Assembly: GCA_030248065.1 (NCBI GenBank) | Contig: JASAMV010004942.1 | Span: forward strand, 1 to 64,000 | Source: Rhynchonema sp. JSB1_4 | Taxonomy: Eukaryota; Nematoda; Chromadorea; Monhysterida; Xyalidae | Reading direction: 5' to 3' | Length of the DNA: 64,000 bases | Shown here: one piece after another, positions 12,268 to 25,349 of the stretch | How positions within the stretch are numbered: position 1 is the stretch's first letter | How the letters are laid out: each line of letters begins with the position of its first letter | Position numbers and translations under genes: made by a program | The notes under the pieces: generated by a model | What the model was told of the DNA's origin: nothing | Databases searched by the model: none | What the model saw: the letters and a program-made list of their open reading frames with translations, nothing else

Positions 12268-12335
12268 GGTTCTGCCCTTTTTTTCTTGCTCAAAGTGGTC
12301 TTGCTCAAATATGCTTTGCTCAATTGCCCGGCCAC
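12268..12335. repeat. Half-copy of the TTGAGCAAAGCACA TIR element
   Basis: The text CTTGCTCAAAGTGGTCTTGC followed by a CAATTGCCCGGCCACC end matches the right arm of the element at 25981-26273. The left arm and internal telomere-like repeats are missing. Confidence 0.6.
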
Positions 12336-13988
12336 CATCAGTGTCACAACACTAGCCATGGAATGCGTGTTGTTTGCCATACATGGCAACAATCAAGGAA
12401 GAAGTGGGAGGGCATGTGGCATGGCAAATGTTACATGTATGGCACGTGTCACACCATGCGGCCATTTATGTTTTGGAAAATAATGGAATATTTCTGGTTC
12501 ACCCCACGCTTGCTTTATTTCTGTTTCGATTACTTTCCATGTGCAGTTGCGGACTTTGCACTTTGACCTACGTCATCTAAGTGAAGCATGCGTGACAGAA
12601 AATAGGCCCAACGTACATTTGGTACCAAACAAATATGGCAGTGCCCCGAACGCAAAGCCATGGACACGGTGAATGGAAGTAGCGAGCTGGCGGGATGTCG
12701 ACCCAGGCTTGGAACAGCATCAATGCCGTTTGATGGATTAGTGGGTCCCATCCATGTGTCACGCCTCCCTGATGCCTGAACCCTGAATCAGGGAAGGTCC
12801 ATATAAACTCAAGCAACTCGGCTAATATCTGAACCCCAATAAGTGTTCGTTAATCCAAAAGTGCCCCGCATGGTGTGCATGCGTGTCACAGACTCTGCGA
12901 GCTCGCAGTAGCTTTCCTGCCGGCTGGACGTATTTTTGTTCAGCATGTATCACATGAACCATACCTTACATACATATTCCAGTGCACGTGCACTTTCCAA
13001 ACGAAATGAACTTGGGTACCCCGACCTGTTTGCTTGATATCTGAACAGTGGTGTACCCAGCTATCGCACATGTATGGTCTTTGGCGTGCTGTGTGTTGTG
13101 TGTTCACAGTGTTTCTTTGGCGGTTGGCCGGCTCTGTTCCGACATACAACACAGCCAGCCTGCAACCTATGGGCTCGCTTGCTCTCTCTCTCTGGCAATG
13201 TGTTTGTGTTGTTGGTTGGTTGTACACGCGTATAGTTTTATGAGCAATATGCACACCTACACTCCTACACCACGTGTGTGTGTGTAGTCATTTTCTCCCC
13301 TATTTTTCCGCCTTGCGCCGAGACGTATACGTTGCCCTGCTCGTCTTAGAGCGCCTGAAACACAACGAAATGCCACACGAAGCAAACCAAACGTTTCATT
13401 TTTTTATTCGCAAACGCAATTGAGATATATCCAGTCACAACAAGCACGCTGTTGTTTTCGGAAGCGGCTCTGTCCATCTGTTTTTTTTATTTTTCCATGC
13501 AGCAGCAAATTTAGCAAATTTCTGCAATCAGTGCAGTGGGCGCTTTTGTTTTGTTTGAAATTTTCAAGCGCGTGGGCATGCATGTAGTGCATGAGCGCGT
13601 TTTTTTCACTTCCGTTTGAGTAAATAACACATCAAGCGCGTGTATTGCCATTTTCATGCGATGTGGTGTTTTATTGGGCCGATGCAACGCGTGCATTTTT
13701 TGCATTGCACTAGCGTTCTCAGATGTAATGTAGGTCGTAAATAATTCCAATTCGAAACTATCAGCTTGCACCTTTGTTTATGTTAACGTGTCAATTGTTT
13801 AATTCAATCAAAATTGGCGGAATCAACATTCTCACACATCATTTTACTTTCAGAAAAAACTAACGCCAGAGAATCGATATTAATTGAAAATTAGGTGCCA
13901 AAGAAATAATGCGGTTCATCAGCAATAAAAGGACATAACAGCATTTTTTGATAAAATAATAAAAGGGAACCATATTGAGCTGATTGCC
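12336..13988. other. 5' flank of the OATP gene, no separate gene
   Basis: This probably contains the promoter and 5' untranslated region of the transporter starting at 13989. Short microsatellites occur (a GT run near 13275), but I could not define any regulatory site. Confidence 0.45.
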
Positions 13989-16900
13989 ATGGCAAACATC
14001 GATGCGGTCGAGCAGCATTCAGCCAAACTCGAGAATCTGGCCTTCGCCGATGACCAAATAGATCTGGATCTGGTCAGTCCGGGCACCAGCGGTGTCAAGG
14101 ATCATCAGCGCGGAGGTTCCGGTTCCGGAGCCGGAACCGGAACGCACCAACATCACCATCATCGCAATCACACACGGGCGGGCAGTTATTCGATCGAAAA
14201 ATCGCTAATTCCACTCAAACAGTCTAGTTCGGCACCACAGTCCGCGCGCGATCAGCCCGGCGACGGTGGCCCAGCATCTTCAGGCCAACTACCGAGGAGC
14301 AGTTTCGACGGCGGTGCCCCGGGACCTCTTCAGTTGGAAAATGGCGCTCCGGCGAGCGTCGACGATCGTGAGGGCTGCGCACGAACGGCGGCCATAAATT
14401 CGTTTCGTCGAAAATTCGAACAACAAACGCACCGGTCTGCGTCATTGGACGGGACGGAGCCGACAGTGAAGAAATCGATATTGTGTGGTCTGGCTGGTTG
14501 CAGGCCCGCATGGCTACAGGTCTGTTGTTGCGGGGGGGGGGGGTAGGAAATTGGGGCTGACACGAAAATTGGTTGCTGGATTGTGGATACGTGCATCTTG
14601 CTCTGCTGTAATTCGGTGAGTTGGTGTGCGTTTGATCTGACATTTGTTCTGTGAAGCCGCAGAACCCTAGTTACGACTTATTGAAGTCGTATAATGCACA
14701 AATCTGCACACCTCTGGCTGGCTGAGGCTTAACGGATATGGAGGATGACTGTGAAATATACAGGGCTTCAAACTGAGTCGATTTTTTTCAGGAAAATTAA
14801 GCGAAGTACACACAAAATTGTTGATCAATTTGTTTTTTTTGCAGACTTTCGCCACCCGACATTGGATGTTGTTCTGGATGTGCTGGTTCTGTTTGGTACA
14901 GGGCATGTTGGCCAATGGACTAGTGCCATCCGTGTTATCAACCATTGAATCGAGGTACAACTTCAGGGGCACGCAGCTGGGCAGGATTATGCAGGTGAAT
15001 TGGTGGGATCCTACATATACATGCATAGGGTGTCTCAAAAAGTTGGGCGGATGCTACATACACAGGGTGTCTCAAAAATACCGTCGTACTCGGTGCTGTT
15101 TAGGGGTGGCATTTTCGAAACGGTATAAATCTCAGTTGGGTGTAAAGGTCGGTGTAAGCTCGGTCGAAAGCACCTTTACACCGTTTCGAAAATAACACCC
15201 TAGGCAGTGTTCGAACGGGATCCCGATCCCGATCCCGATCCCGGGATCCCGGCCCCTTTTTCTAATCCCGATCCCGATCCCGATCCCGTCATTTTGAAAA
15301 AGTCAATCCCGATCCCGATCCCGATCCCGCCCAAAAAAGTACCGGGATCGGGATTAAGTTTTGAGAACAAAAAGTAAAATTATGCAATCATAATTCGCCA
15401 AGCTGTTGTAAGGGCGCGGCCATGCAAACGCAGGCGCGGGTCAGAAAAATATTCTATGTCCAATAACCGCCCCGTGTTTGCATGGCCGCACTTGCGGGTC
15501 GCGGTCTGCGGGTCACTTGAAACATTTATTTGGCTGCAACACACAAAAATTAACCCATCAGCGTAGAGCCAACGTCGCAGACGTGCCCGTAGCACAGCGC
15601 TGATTGGTTCATTTTTGTGTGTTGGCAAAATAAATGTTTCGAGTGACCCGCAAACCGCAATCCGCAAGTGCGGCCATGCAAACTCGCGGCGGTCATTGGA
15701 CATAGAATTATTGCTGACCCGCGGCCCACAACCGTGTTTGCATGGCCGCGCCCCCAAAGAGGTGCTCGACGGCTGATTCCGAGCGTGATGAAACCGCAAG
15801 CACCACCAATCGCGAACAAATCGAGCTAGAACTGAACGCTTACACTAAGTTTCTTCAAACGAAGGGACTCAGTTTCGAGGAAATGTTGTCATGGTGGGCA
15901 ACAAATGAGACAAAGTTTCCGCGACTGGCACGTCTAGCTTCCAAAAATCTAAGCGCTTCGCCTGCGAGTGCGCCTTCTGAACAGCTCTTTTCCAGTGCAG
16001 CTGATTTGTTTGATGACCAAAGATACTGCTTGAAACCATAAAATGGTGAAATGCTTGTCTTTCTGTCAAAGGCTTTGCCACTGATCGACTACAATTATGA
16101 TCTTTGAACTTATCCGTCATCAGCTATTCTCGATTTCAATTGGCTTTGATCACTGTTCCGGGTGTTTATCCATGTGTGATAAACATGTTTCATGGTGGTC
16201 TGTGACATTAACTTGCATCTTATGCATAAAATGATAAAAACTATTGCTTTTGGACTATCTGGTCAATCCCGATCCCGATCCCGGGATCCCGGGTTTTCAA
16301 AACCGGGATCCCGATCCCGATCCCGATCCCGACACTTTCTTGATCCCAATCCCGATCCCGATCCCGGGATTAAAAATGAATCCCGTTCGAACACTGACCC
16401 TAGGTCATAACGAGTGCTTGAAGTATTGGATTCGATCCATTTATGGTGCAACAAAATTTAGCGGCGATTCGGTATGATGTTCTGGATGCCAAAACTATAC
16501 AGATTGGCTGACGTTTCGAAGCCGTATGTGTTAGTTTTTCTCGCATGTTTTACTCTTCATGTTGAAAAAAGGTGTGACCATCGTTTAGAAAAGGGCCTTG
16601 AAACATCAGGAAACCGGTGTGTCAATGCCTTTCGTGCATCTAACAGCTGATCCGATTGTACAACGAATGAAATCCAACGACTAGGACGGTATTTTTCAGA
16701 CACCCTGTGCTTACGTGACAGTATTCAGAGTGTAACTTTAGGTATCCCAGATCCGTCATAAAGCCAGGCCATATGCCTAGACTTTGCGACAGTAGTGAAC
16801 AGAACGGTACTGCATCGGTCGTACCCTCAGGCTTTCACCCTTCACGCGCCTGAAAAGTTTCACAGCGCTCGTGGCGTGTGCTGCCACTCGGACACTGAAC

Positions 16901-19900
16901 CTGGCGAACCGTCTGTGAAAAAGAGACAATTGAATCACATACTGTTGCCCATATTGACCGCAACGACATTTTTGTCTAGCGGTATTAATCCGCGTTCATG
17001 GTTGACTATTTACATATACTGTATTTCAGTGGTACGACATCGGCTACGTCATATGCTGCATACCGGTGAGCTACTTTGGCGGTCGTCACAGCAAACCGCT
17101 GTTTCTCGCAATCGGTCTCATGATCATGACAATGGGTAAGGCGTTTCAAGAACTTTTTTTAGTTTAAATTCTATACAATAATTTAATTGCCAAATAAGTT
17201 TCGTTCGATTTCACAGGTTCCTGCGTGTTCACATGGCCGCATTGGTTTTCGTCCAACGAGCCACCAGCGATGGCACAAACATCACTCAGCACCTGTGACC
17301 AATCCATTGCTACCGGCCATATTATCGGTTGGTGAGCGAGAACCAAGATTGCGTGCTGGTCATTGTTGTGGTTGTTATGGATGAAGTTACAGTCTGCGCC
17401 CTTTATAGTGACACCCACTTTGGTCAAATTTTTTCCTGAGTCGTGAAGCAGGAAAGTGACGGGGCAATGACGTTGCGTTGCGCGATCACACAAAAAATGC
17501 AGTCAGCAAAATGTTTCAGACCCGCAGCAACATGGGTGCTCTGCTAGATTATTTTCAGATGAAAATGTTTTGTGAGAATCACAAATATGTAGCACAGTGG
17601 TTAAGAGTGACTGAACATGAAAATCAGGATTGATTTGATGAGTTCTTATCTGATCATTGTGCGACCAATACCTGTATGTGTCACTATACAGTAGATAAGG
17701 CCCCACTGCAAACATGTACAAAGCTCAGGTAAGATGTCTATCATTTGGCCGATAGGGCAACATTGATAAAGATGTATAGTCCAGCCACGAACTCATGAGA
17801 CGACTTTTTTTTGAAATTGGCTTGTGCGGATCCAACAATGTTCCGGTTCCACGTATTTCGGAAATGAAAGAAAGAGAAACGCACGTATTTTTTAAAAACA
17901 CGCTCTCCACTCGGTGCGTAAATTCCCTTTTGACTCCCAAAACATTTGTGTGCTGAACAACGCTGCTGTTCGCGTAAGCACGCAACAAATTGAGGTCAGC
18001 CAGCTGGAACTTGTCATCATATCCCTCAGCCAATCTCTTTCTTTTGTTTGCGAAAACACGTGTATCTGGAGCATTTTTGAATGCGGCCAAGCAAGCTTTA
18101 AAAAAAGTCGTCTCATGAGCTGGTGGCTGGACTATACTCGAAAAATTTCGCATTGTCAAAAAACCACGTGGGAACAAAGTTTGAAACCTTATCAGTCAGG
18201 CATTTCTCAGCGGCAATTTGGTGTTTGACGAATGGCTGCTACATACAACAGAATGAACTTTTATTGGCACAAAAAAATCTGAACTACATGAGTACACCAG
18301 AGACCAGAAACACGCTCCACAGAAACATATCTTTCCAGCCTCAACGACATGCAACGCTAGTCGAGCCGCCTCGTCCGCGCTACAAACCGCGCAGCGCGAG
18401 TCAACCCTGTCCTTCTATCTGTCCCTGTTTTGTCTCGGTCACTTTCTACATGGAGTCGGTGCGACACCATTGTTCACAATCGGGGTGTCGTACATCGACG
18501 AAAATGTCAATCCGGCTGTCAGCAGCGCGTATATCGGTGAGTGGCTTCGGCTGGGTGATGTTTCGCTTCACTATGGTCTAGTATCAAACTTGGTGATATC
18601 GTAAAAAAATTGTGCTGAACACAGACTCATTTATGTATACAGTCGACGGAACATGGCAACGCTCCCCTGTAGTAACTTGCTCGAGACCAGGGACATCAGG
18701 CCTGCCGCGGTAAAGAACATAAGCTGAAGTAGGTAGCTGCAGATTCAGCACAAAATTATTGGTCAATATAAAAGTGGTAATTCAAAAGGTTGTCAAAGCA
18801 AATTGTGACGCTTTATTTTGTTATTCTTTTAGCAACCAAATTGCCTGATGTTTCAAGGTGTGTTCTACGCGTGTGCCATTTTCGGTCCGGCCATCGGCTT
18901 TGTCCTATCTGGCTGGTTGCTCAAATATCCGGCTGATTTGAGTCTGTTGAACGCGACACAATATTGGAATGCAACAACGGACGGGTATGTGAAATACATA
19001 TATAAATTTTGCTTTTTTTGTTATTTTCTTGGTTTGATTGGTAATGTATGTATATTGGCTGATTAGATCATGGCTGTCTCAGAACCGAATAGGCATGATA
19101 ACAATGTTGCTTGACATTAGTGCATTTGGAAGCCACCATGCCCTGAAATACTGCGGCAGCCAGGAGAAAAATGCTCTTTTCCTCGAATCTTTTGATTTCC
19201 TGCCTTTTGTCAAATTGAGCCTTGTTGGCGTTGGACTTCCTGTCCCCAGAGTGTAAACTACGAACATCAACTGGTTTTCAGCACGTTCGACCCCGAATCC
19301 TCGCCGAACTTTGTGGGCGCCTGGTGGGTCGGTTTCATATTCGCATTTTGCGCGGCGTCCGTTGCTGTGCTGCCGATTCTATGTTTTCCGCGCGTGTTGC
19401 CAAGTTGGTGTCTCGCTCGCGTTTTGATTTGATTTCTGACGATTTTCTGGTGTTAGCGTCTGAAAAACATGTCGTTTTCTTTATTGTGGAACCGTTTTGC
19501 GTTGGAAGGTTGCGAGTCAGTTTGCCGCTAAAGCCCGATCAGAAGATTTATTGATGTTTCACATCCTCATACGGCATATAAATGCAGCGGCGTTGCGCTA
19601 CCACCGGCATCGCTTACGCGCCGCATCAATTCGTTTGTCCAAATGTCACAGTCGCAATCCATCCGCGTTGCCTGCTGTTCAAGGCGGGGCACAATCCGCT
19701 AATCCGCCAACGAAAATGACCGAGACGAAAACCGTTGATAGTTAGTTGATTCTATTTTCTCTTTCATTGTGTTTTTTTGTCAAATTTCTCAGCAAAATTT
19801 GCGAACAGTAACATCCTAGACCGTAGAAAAGTTGTTGATTTTCTCTTTCATTGTGCTTTTGTTTCAGAGTTATTTATTATAACCATTAGTTTTTGCTTTA

Positions 19901-22620
19901 GATTCATTTGACACTTACCTATATTTCAGCCATAGTTACCGCCACTGAAACAGCGGAGAACGGAAACAGTACGCACTTGGCTGTGGCTAATGTTGATGTT
20001 TCACTAGCTAACGATGGAAACGTCTCACCAAGGGCACACGTCGAAGTGGAAGGTATATGCGAAAGGGTATTTCCTTTTTTTCAAACTGTTGCGTAACTTG
20101 CGTAACCCATCACGACGTACTCCATTTTTCCTCCATTATATTTTAATTTCAGAAGAAATACTTAACTTTGTGAATTTCAGACGTCAATGTCAACCAACCT
20201 GGGGTCTCACTTTTCACCCGTGTTTGGCGCGATATCAGACACATCCCGGCCGCGGTGAAACGAATATGCACAAATGCAACCTACATGCTCATCACACTGG
20301 GGGCGAGCGGGGAAGGTCGGTTATTGCGGGGATGCACTGGGTTATCGTTGATAGACGACTCGTTATGTGCCAACGCACATCAACATCAATTCAAGTCGTC
20401 AACCCAGCCATTACGCCAAGTAATATTATTTCTTGCGCTCATTCAGGGCTACTTGAGTTGACGACCACAGTTGACGATGAACGTTAACGACTAAACACTT
20501 CGCTGGATAGAGAAACGGGTTCTGCACATGAATCAGCTCAAGCCCCTCCCGTACCGTAGTAATTCAGGCTTGGCCTTAGGCCCCACTTGACCTGGCCTAA
20601 ATTTAAGCCTTAACCATTGATAACGATTGAGACGTGAGAATGAGTTGGCTGCTATGCTGCTCCCAAAGTGGCCTGGCCTGACCTTTACTTTGTCCAAGAA
20701 TGACAACTACAGTCAATACAACCTGACCATTTCTGACACCAACGATTGCAAATTACGCCCTGCCATTTCAGGCATCCTCATCACGGGCGTATCCACTTTC
20801 ATGGCCAAATATCTCGAGCGTCAATTTAACGTGGGAGCCAGTCGATCAAGCGTGCTTATAGGTTGGTGCTCTTTTCGGGTGCGGATAAGAAAAAAACAGC
20901 AAGAAAGCAATAGATTTTTCGATCGCAGACCTTTCGTTTATACTGTTGTTCGTCTGACTATCGCACTTTGTTTATTTGGAACGATCAAACTCGGCGATCG
21001 GAACGGACCTGTCTAGCTTGGTAACCTTATTTTTTGAAATATGAATACATCATAGATTTACTACTCACGCAACCAAGCCTGGACTGGAACGGATTAATCA
21101 TAGGCTCGGTTGTGTTTATTACTTACTGTTTGAGCACTCGACTGACGAGGCCCTGTCACACCGCACCACCCAAGCCCATCCTCTTCAGGTTTCATCATGG
21201 TGCCAATGGCGGGCATAGGCACAATGGCCAGTGGTCTGATCGTCAAACAATTTCGCCTGACAATCGCGCAAACGCTCAAGTTCACAATTGTGATGTGTGT
21301 GGCCAATCTACTGCTGGCCCCAATGTTCTTTATCTATTGCGATCACAAACCGATGGCCGGAGTCGTAGCGCCATATCCGGACTGGGATCTAGTTCGGTAA
21401 GTAGCAGTTAAACCACAGTAACTAATAACGGATAAAATGGTGTCGTGGCATGCCATTGCTTTAAATCATGCACACTAGAGATGCACTAAATCAGCTCGTC
21501 AAGTTTGAAACTGTGTGCAAGAGCTAAACTTTTGTTTTGTGAAGCCCAGAACTCTGTTCATACATCATTTCGGAGTCAGCTATGACTATGATCTCCCGGC
21601 GTTATACCACTATAACTAATTCAAAATAGCCTCTCGTGCGTGACAAAAATAGATCACCCACCAAGGTGGACCACCGAAAATGTTTCAGGTCGCTTGAGGG
21701 CACACAAACGTTGATCAACGTTGGGTCGCCGCACAACAAAGCCGACCACGAGCACGTGCACGACACACCCGGCATAACTGTCAATCATCTGACTGCCAAA
21801 TGCAACGCTCACTGTTCATGCTCGGCCGCTGAATTTCATCCGGTTAGCTTATGTTTCACGAAATTTTTGTATTTTACCATATTATATTTTAGCTTTTTTT
21901 CCCCCCTTTTTCCCTCCTCCCTCCACCCCCCGCCATCCCCACCAAAACACCCTCATAAAACCACCACATCGGGTGCTTTATAAGCCTGGCCACTCTGCGA
22001 CTCTCACACACCCCCCTTTTTCCCTTTTCTTTTTTGTGCCCACATGCGCCCGTCCAGTGGTGGCCAGTCAAACCCGTACCCAGAGAATATGATCCCGTTC
22101 TATTCGCCGTGCTTTGCCGGCTGCTCGGAGCCGTACAGTCCTGCCACAAAGGTGCGCGCGACAAAACAGCCGGTGACAAAACAGCGGTTTTCGAAAGACC
22201 TGATCACCCACTATACATAGGTAGTTATGTATTTGCTGAGGGCAGTGTAGGCATAAGCCTAAGCCTGAGCCTAATGACAAAGATAACTGCCCTCGGTACC
22301 CGCTGTTTTGACTCCCGCTGTTTTGTCCATAACAACCCAGAAGATTGGTGCTCCGCTTGTCAGATGTCGATAGTGCTTGACCTATTGTACTGTGGTTGAT
22401 GCACGTCTTGGCCCAGCACGTCAAGGGGTCACAAGTTCAAAAAAAGGGCTATTAAAAGAGGGGGGAGCAGAATTATGACAACCACCCTACAAACAGCCAC
22501 CAACCCAGTACTTTTTATAAACCCCCCCAGAGTTTTTTTATAAAGAGATAATTATTTTACAAAAGAACCCCCCCCCCCAAAAAAAAAAAGGGGAACCCAA
22601 AATAAACAAAAAAAAAAAAA

Positions 22621-22693
<73 letters not shown>

Positions 22694-23889
22694 AGTCAAT
22701 GCACATTATCGACATTTCGTGACACTCAACTGTTTGAACCCCGCATCTCGTTTCGTTTACAGACCTACACCAACTGCACGTGTGCGCCCGAGCGTTACGT
22801 GCACAAGGTGTCGGCCGGTTTATGCCGAGAGTACTGTACGGGTATCGTGCCCTTCCTCGCCCTCTTCATGCCCCTCTGTCTCTGCACATTCGCAATCGGC
22901 GTGCCCCTGCTGTCGGTGACCTTGAGGTGAGTTGTGTTTGTTTCTGGAGAAATAATGTGAGATATATAATTATTGAAAATGGACGCCTCAGTCGGCAAGC
23001 CCAGCAGCTCCATTCTAATTGAGAAGTTCGATTCCAATATTTCTTCGCCAGGATTGTTGATTACAATGAGCGTTCATTTGCACTGGGTATCCAATGGATT
23101 CTGCTACGATGCATAGCCAATATACCGGCACCAGTCTTGTTTGGGTAAGTTGTCCTTGTTTCCGTCCAATGATTCAGAAAGTTAGTCCGGTGTGATTCAA
23201 AAGCTGGCGATTCGGTTCTTCCCACTGTCGGGAGCCAATAATTCGTTCACCACAGAGTATTCGCTTTGAATGGCGATGGAGTGACACACCAGTGGGGACA
23301 AGCAGCTTGCGCCTAACCGGGATCACCAACCCTAACCTTTGTGATTTTTGTTGTTTTGTCACCCGCAGTTTTGGGCCATTCAAACACCCACTTTTCGATA
23401 CCTGATAGCGGTGACGCAGATGTAGGTACGAGATCAATGTCAACTGCGAATTGGGCACCCAAACAGTCATCGGTCACCAGATTGTTCTGAGATTCTAACT
23501 TCTCTTTGTCAATAAAATATAACAGATCAATAAAATAAATAGACTCGGAAGTTCATCACCCACATTTTCGCAATTCCAGCTGGTTCTTCGATGTGTCGTG
23601 TGTGCAGCGTCACGTGACGACCAACCATTGCACACCAAGCGGGTCCTCGGCGACCGGATACAAGACGAGTTCGCGGTTCGGCGCCTGTCTCGACTACGAC
23701 AATCGTCGATTGGCGCATTTATTTCTCGGCTTCTCCGTCTTCTGCCAATTCCTCACCATGATCATGCTCATTGGCGCTTTGATCTGGCACAAACGCGGCG
23801 GCGGAGAACCGGAACTGGGAGGTTCGAATTCGAACTCGGGCCGAACCAGCAGCGCGGCGAAGAGGGACTCGATGCCCAAACCCACATAG
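13989..23889 (+). CDS. Organic anion transporting polypeptide (SLCO/OATP family), complete
   Basis: OATPs are twelve-helix plasma-membrane carriers for amphipathic organic anions. Seventeen exons: 13989-14519, 14845-14994, 17030-17135, 17217-17327, 18339-18536, 18858-18984, 19282-19403, 19588-19740, 19930-20052, 20181-20315, 20772-20861, 21189-21396, 21689-21842, 22068-22151, 22763-22926, 23052-23144 and 23580-23889. They sum to 2859 nt, a continuous 952-residue frame. The first 177 residues are a polar, His/Ser/Gly-rich cytoplasmic tail ending CGLAGCRPAWLQ. Family marks follow: GVGATPLFTIGVSYIDENV, the signature NFVGAWWVGF (about residue 415), ITGVSTFMAKYLERQF, and a cysteine-rich Kazal-like fifth outer loop (CNAHCSCSA, SPCFAGCSEPY, NCTCAPE). 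The last helices include ALGIQWILLRCIANIPAPVLFG and FCQFLTMIMLIGALIWHK. Exon 14's start (22068) is the least certain. The loop between helices 6 and 7 (exons 8-9) is long. The gene converges with the FARP gene. Confidence 0.93.
15104..15200. repeat. Short foldback relative of the GGGTGGAATTTTCGAAAC family
   Basis: A 97-bp palindrome starts GGGTGGCATTTTCGAAACGG and ends CCGTTTCGAAAATAACACCC. It is an internally deleted version of 5515-5728. The neighbouring hAT element integrated across its right border, since the hAT target duplication starts inside the last four bases. Confidence 0.75.
15409..15755. repeat. Foldback element nested inside the hAT transposon
   Basis: It begins TAAGGGCGCGGCCATGCAAAC-like and ends GTTTGCATGGCCGCGCCC. 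Internal sub-arms repeat TTGCATGGCCGCACTTGCGG and its inverse, giving inverted repeats inside inverted repeats. A related larger element is at 59711-60498. Its insertion abuts the surviving transposase frame. Confidence 0.75.
15742..16041 (+). pseudogene. hAT transposase remnant: C-terminal dimerisation domain
   Basis: A 99-residue frame carries the hAT C-terminal dimerisation motif: LSWWATNETKFPRLARLASK followed by NLSASPASAPSEQLFSSAADL. In intact hAT transposases this region follows the RNase H-like catalytic core, which is absent here. The first dozen or so residues read from the nested foldback element, so the start codon is fortuitous. It is non-functional as a transposase, though a domesticated role cannot be excluded from sequence alone. 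Confidence 0.85.
17400..17670 (-). mobile_element. TIR MITE, TATTGGTCGCACAATGA family, diverged copy
   Basis: The right end ATCATTGTGCGACCAATA and internal text (GTCACTTTCC, CATTGCCCCG and CAACGCAACG, read on the minus strand) match the elements at 25350-25628 and 26901-27178 in inverse orientation. The left terminal repeat is eroded. It lies in OATP intron 4. Confidence 0.7.
17773..18137. repeat. Foldback element with about 40-bp arms
   Basis: The left arm reads GTATAGTCCAGCCACGAACT and continues CATGAGACGAC; the right arm is its inverse, ending GGTGGCTGGACTATAC. The interior holds a 150-codon minus-strand frame (18177-17725) with no recognised domain. It lies in OATP intron 4. Confidence 0.75.
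21880..22035. repeat. G-depleted pyrimidine/A-C tract in OATP intron 13
   Basis: Plus-strand sequence from the poly-T/poly-C run near 21895 to 22035 has very few G residues and several C homopolymers. It may be a genuine purine-poor tract or a poorly resolved repeat. It directly precedes exon 14. Confidence 0.5.
22436..22690. repeat. Homopolymer-rich tract with long poly-A; possible assembly artefact
   Basis: Runs of C (up to about 12) and a poly-A stretch of about 80 bases end at 22690 in intron 14 of the transporter. The preceding text is unlike any other part of the window. A mobile-element poly-A tail is possible, but there is no coding body upstream. Confidence 0.6.
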
Positions 23890-25349
23890 CCCTGTATTTT
23901 GTGCGCTATGGCCTCTGTATAGGGATGAGATCGGGAACCGGCGGCTTCAAGGCGCTCACATCACAACTGCACAAAATGATCACTATAAAGAATTACTATG
24001 AGCAGAGGGTGTGGACTATACACTGTGCAGAAGCTAACGGTTCGTGCGACTCTGTCGGAAAATGTTGTCTGTGTACCGTGTAACTAAGACGGGTTCTCTG
24101 GTCATATTAAACCTTATCTTATACAGTGATGATTAACCATGAACTAACATAATTTTGTAGAATGGTGTTAATTGATAACATTGCTAGTGAGCTTGAATAT
24201 GAAATTCTAAGCCAATTCGATTCTAAATTAGTGCGATTCTGCCGTATAGAAGAATTTTAGGTTCGCATGTGGGTTCGGACCCTGAATATTATTCCGGTTT
24301 GTAGCTCAATGAAACGTGCGCAAACCGAACTTATTGTGATATGTCAGTCGTGTGCTTTTTATTGTTTGCATAATCTTGCATTTTTCGAATGTACACTTGC
24401 TGTTGTTTCAATTTTTAACACTGATATTCAACTGATTGTGCGCAAAACAATTTGTACGTTTTCTCAGTTTGATATTTTAAGATTCAATCCTGTTCTTGGG
24501 CTGCTCTGTGGTACAAGGTGCTTTGCAAATCATTTTACTACTTTATTCTCTCCTCGTTTCACAAAAACATTGAGTGATTTAACGCAATGAAGATATTTTC
24601 CTCCACTATTGTTTAGGCGACACAACGGCTAAACGTGCCTTTCAGTCACTTGCGTGTGTGTGAACTTTTCATTTGCAAAATTGTGTATCTTCTTCTTGGC
24701 AGCATCTAGTTTTTGCAACAGACGTTTGCAAAACTCTAAGTTTTCAAAAGCTTAATTGAGAGGAGAAACATTAAGCGGGTGTTCACGATACATACTTTCT
24801 TCAGAGTCTATCTTCGTTCAGAGTTTGATTTTGTTGTTGCTTTATTCTTCAAATTCTGCCTGTTTTACTTGCAAAACACATATTATTTGTTGTTATGTCC
24901 ATATTGTTTTTCTGCACACAATCCAACGCTCGTTGAAAAGGGCAAGCTGTGTGTCGCGGTGCCTGAAGGCTCAGTTGTTGCATTCTCACGCGCAAATCCA
25001 CAAAATTTATTTCGTCTAACGTTTGTAAATTTGCTTGAAATTGTCATGCATTTTCACATTGTCACACGTTCCCCCGCCTTGTTACAAAGCAAGTGCACTA
25101 TGGTCGAACTGCGCGTGCGGACATTTCTGTGAAATATCACCATAGCCTTTCTTTCTTTTATGATGTTTTCGCACCAACTCGAAATAATACCCAGATAACT
25201 TTAACGCTACCAATTCTGCATCTACTCACTCTTTACGCTTTCTCTTTGTTTTCGATCTGAATTTTCAGTTTCCATTGTGTTGTTTTGGTATACAGTTTCC
25301 AGTCCAAGGTTTGTAGAACAAAGAATTTTCTATGAAAAATTCTGAATGA
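23890..25349. other. 3' flank of OATP, no gene recognised
   Basis: This separates two convergent genes. Open frames at 24267-24590 and 24779-25132 are AT-rich and hydrophobic by composition, with no motif; I do not call them genes. The 3' untranslated region of the transporter presumably lies at the start. Confidence 0.45.

Larger units (their letters stand above)
15205..16396. mobile_element. Degenerate hAT transposon with 16-bp TIRs and 8-bp TSD
   Basis: The ends are CAGTGTTCGAACGGGA and TCCCGTTCGAACACTG, a perfect 16-bp inverted repeat, flanked by an exact 8-bp duplication ACCCTAGG at 15197-15204 and 16397-16404. Subterminal zones are tandem GATCCC hexamers. Between them lie a secondary foldback insertion (15409-15755) and a fragment of transposase. 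It occupies intron 2 of the transporter. The TIR, the TSD length and the domain together identify superfamily hAT. Confidence 0.93.

Noticed and set aside
15230..16380. GATCCC hexamer arrays as a CRISPR array or satellite
   Set aside because: They have no spacers and are confined to the subterminal zones of a hAT element with clear TIRs.
17725..18177. 150-codon minus-strand frame as a gene
   Set aside because: It lies almost entirely inside the foldback element 17773-18137 and within an OATP intron; no family is recognised.
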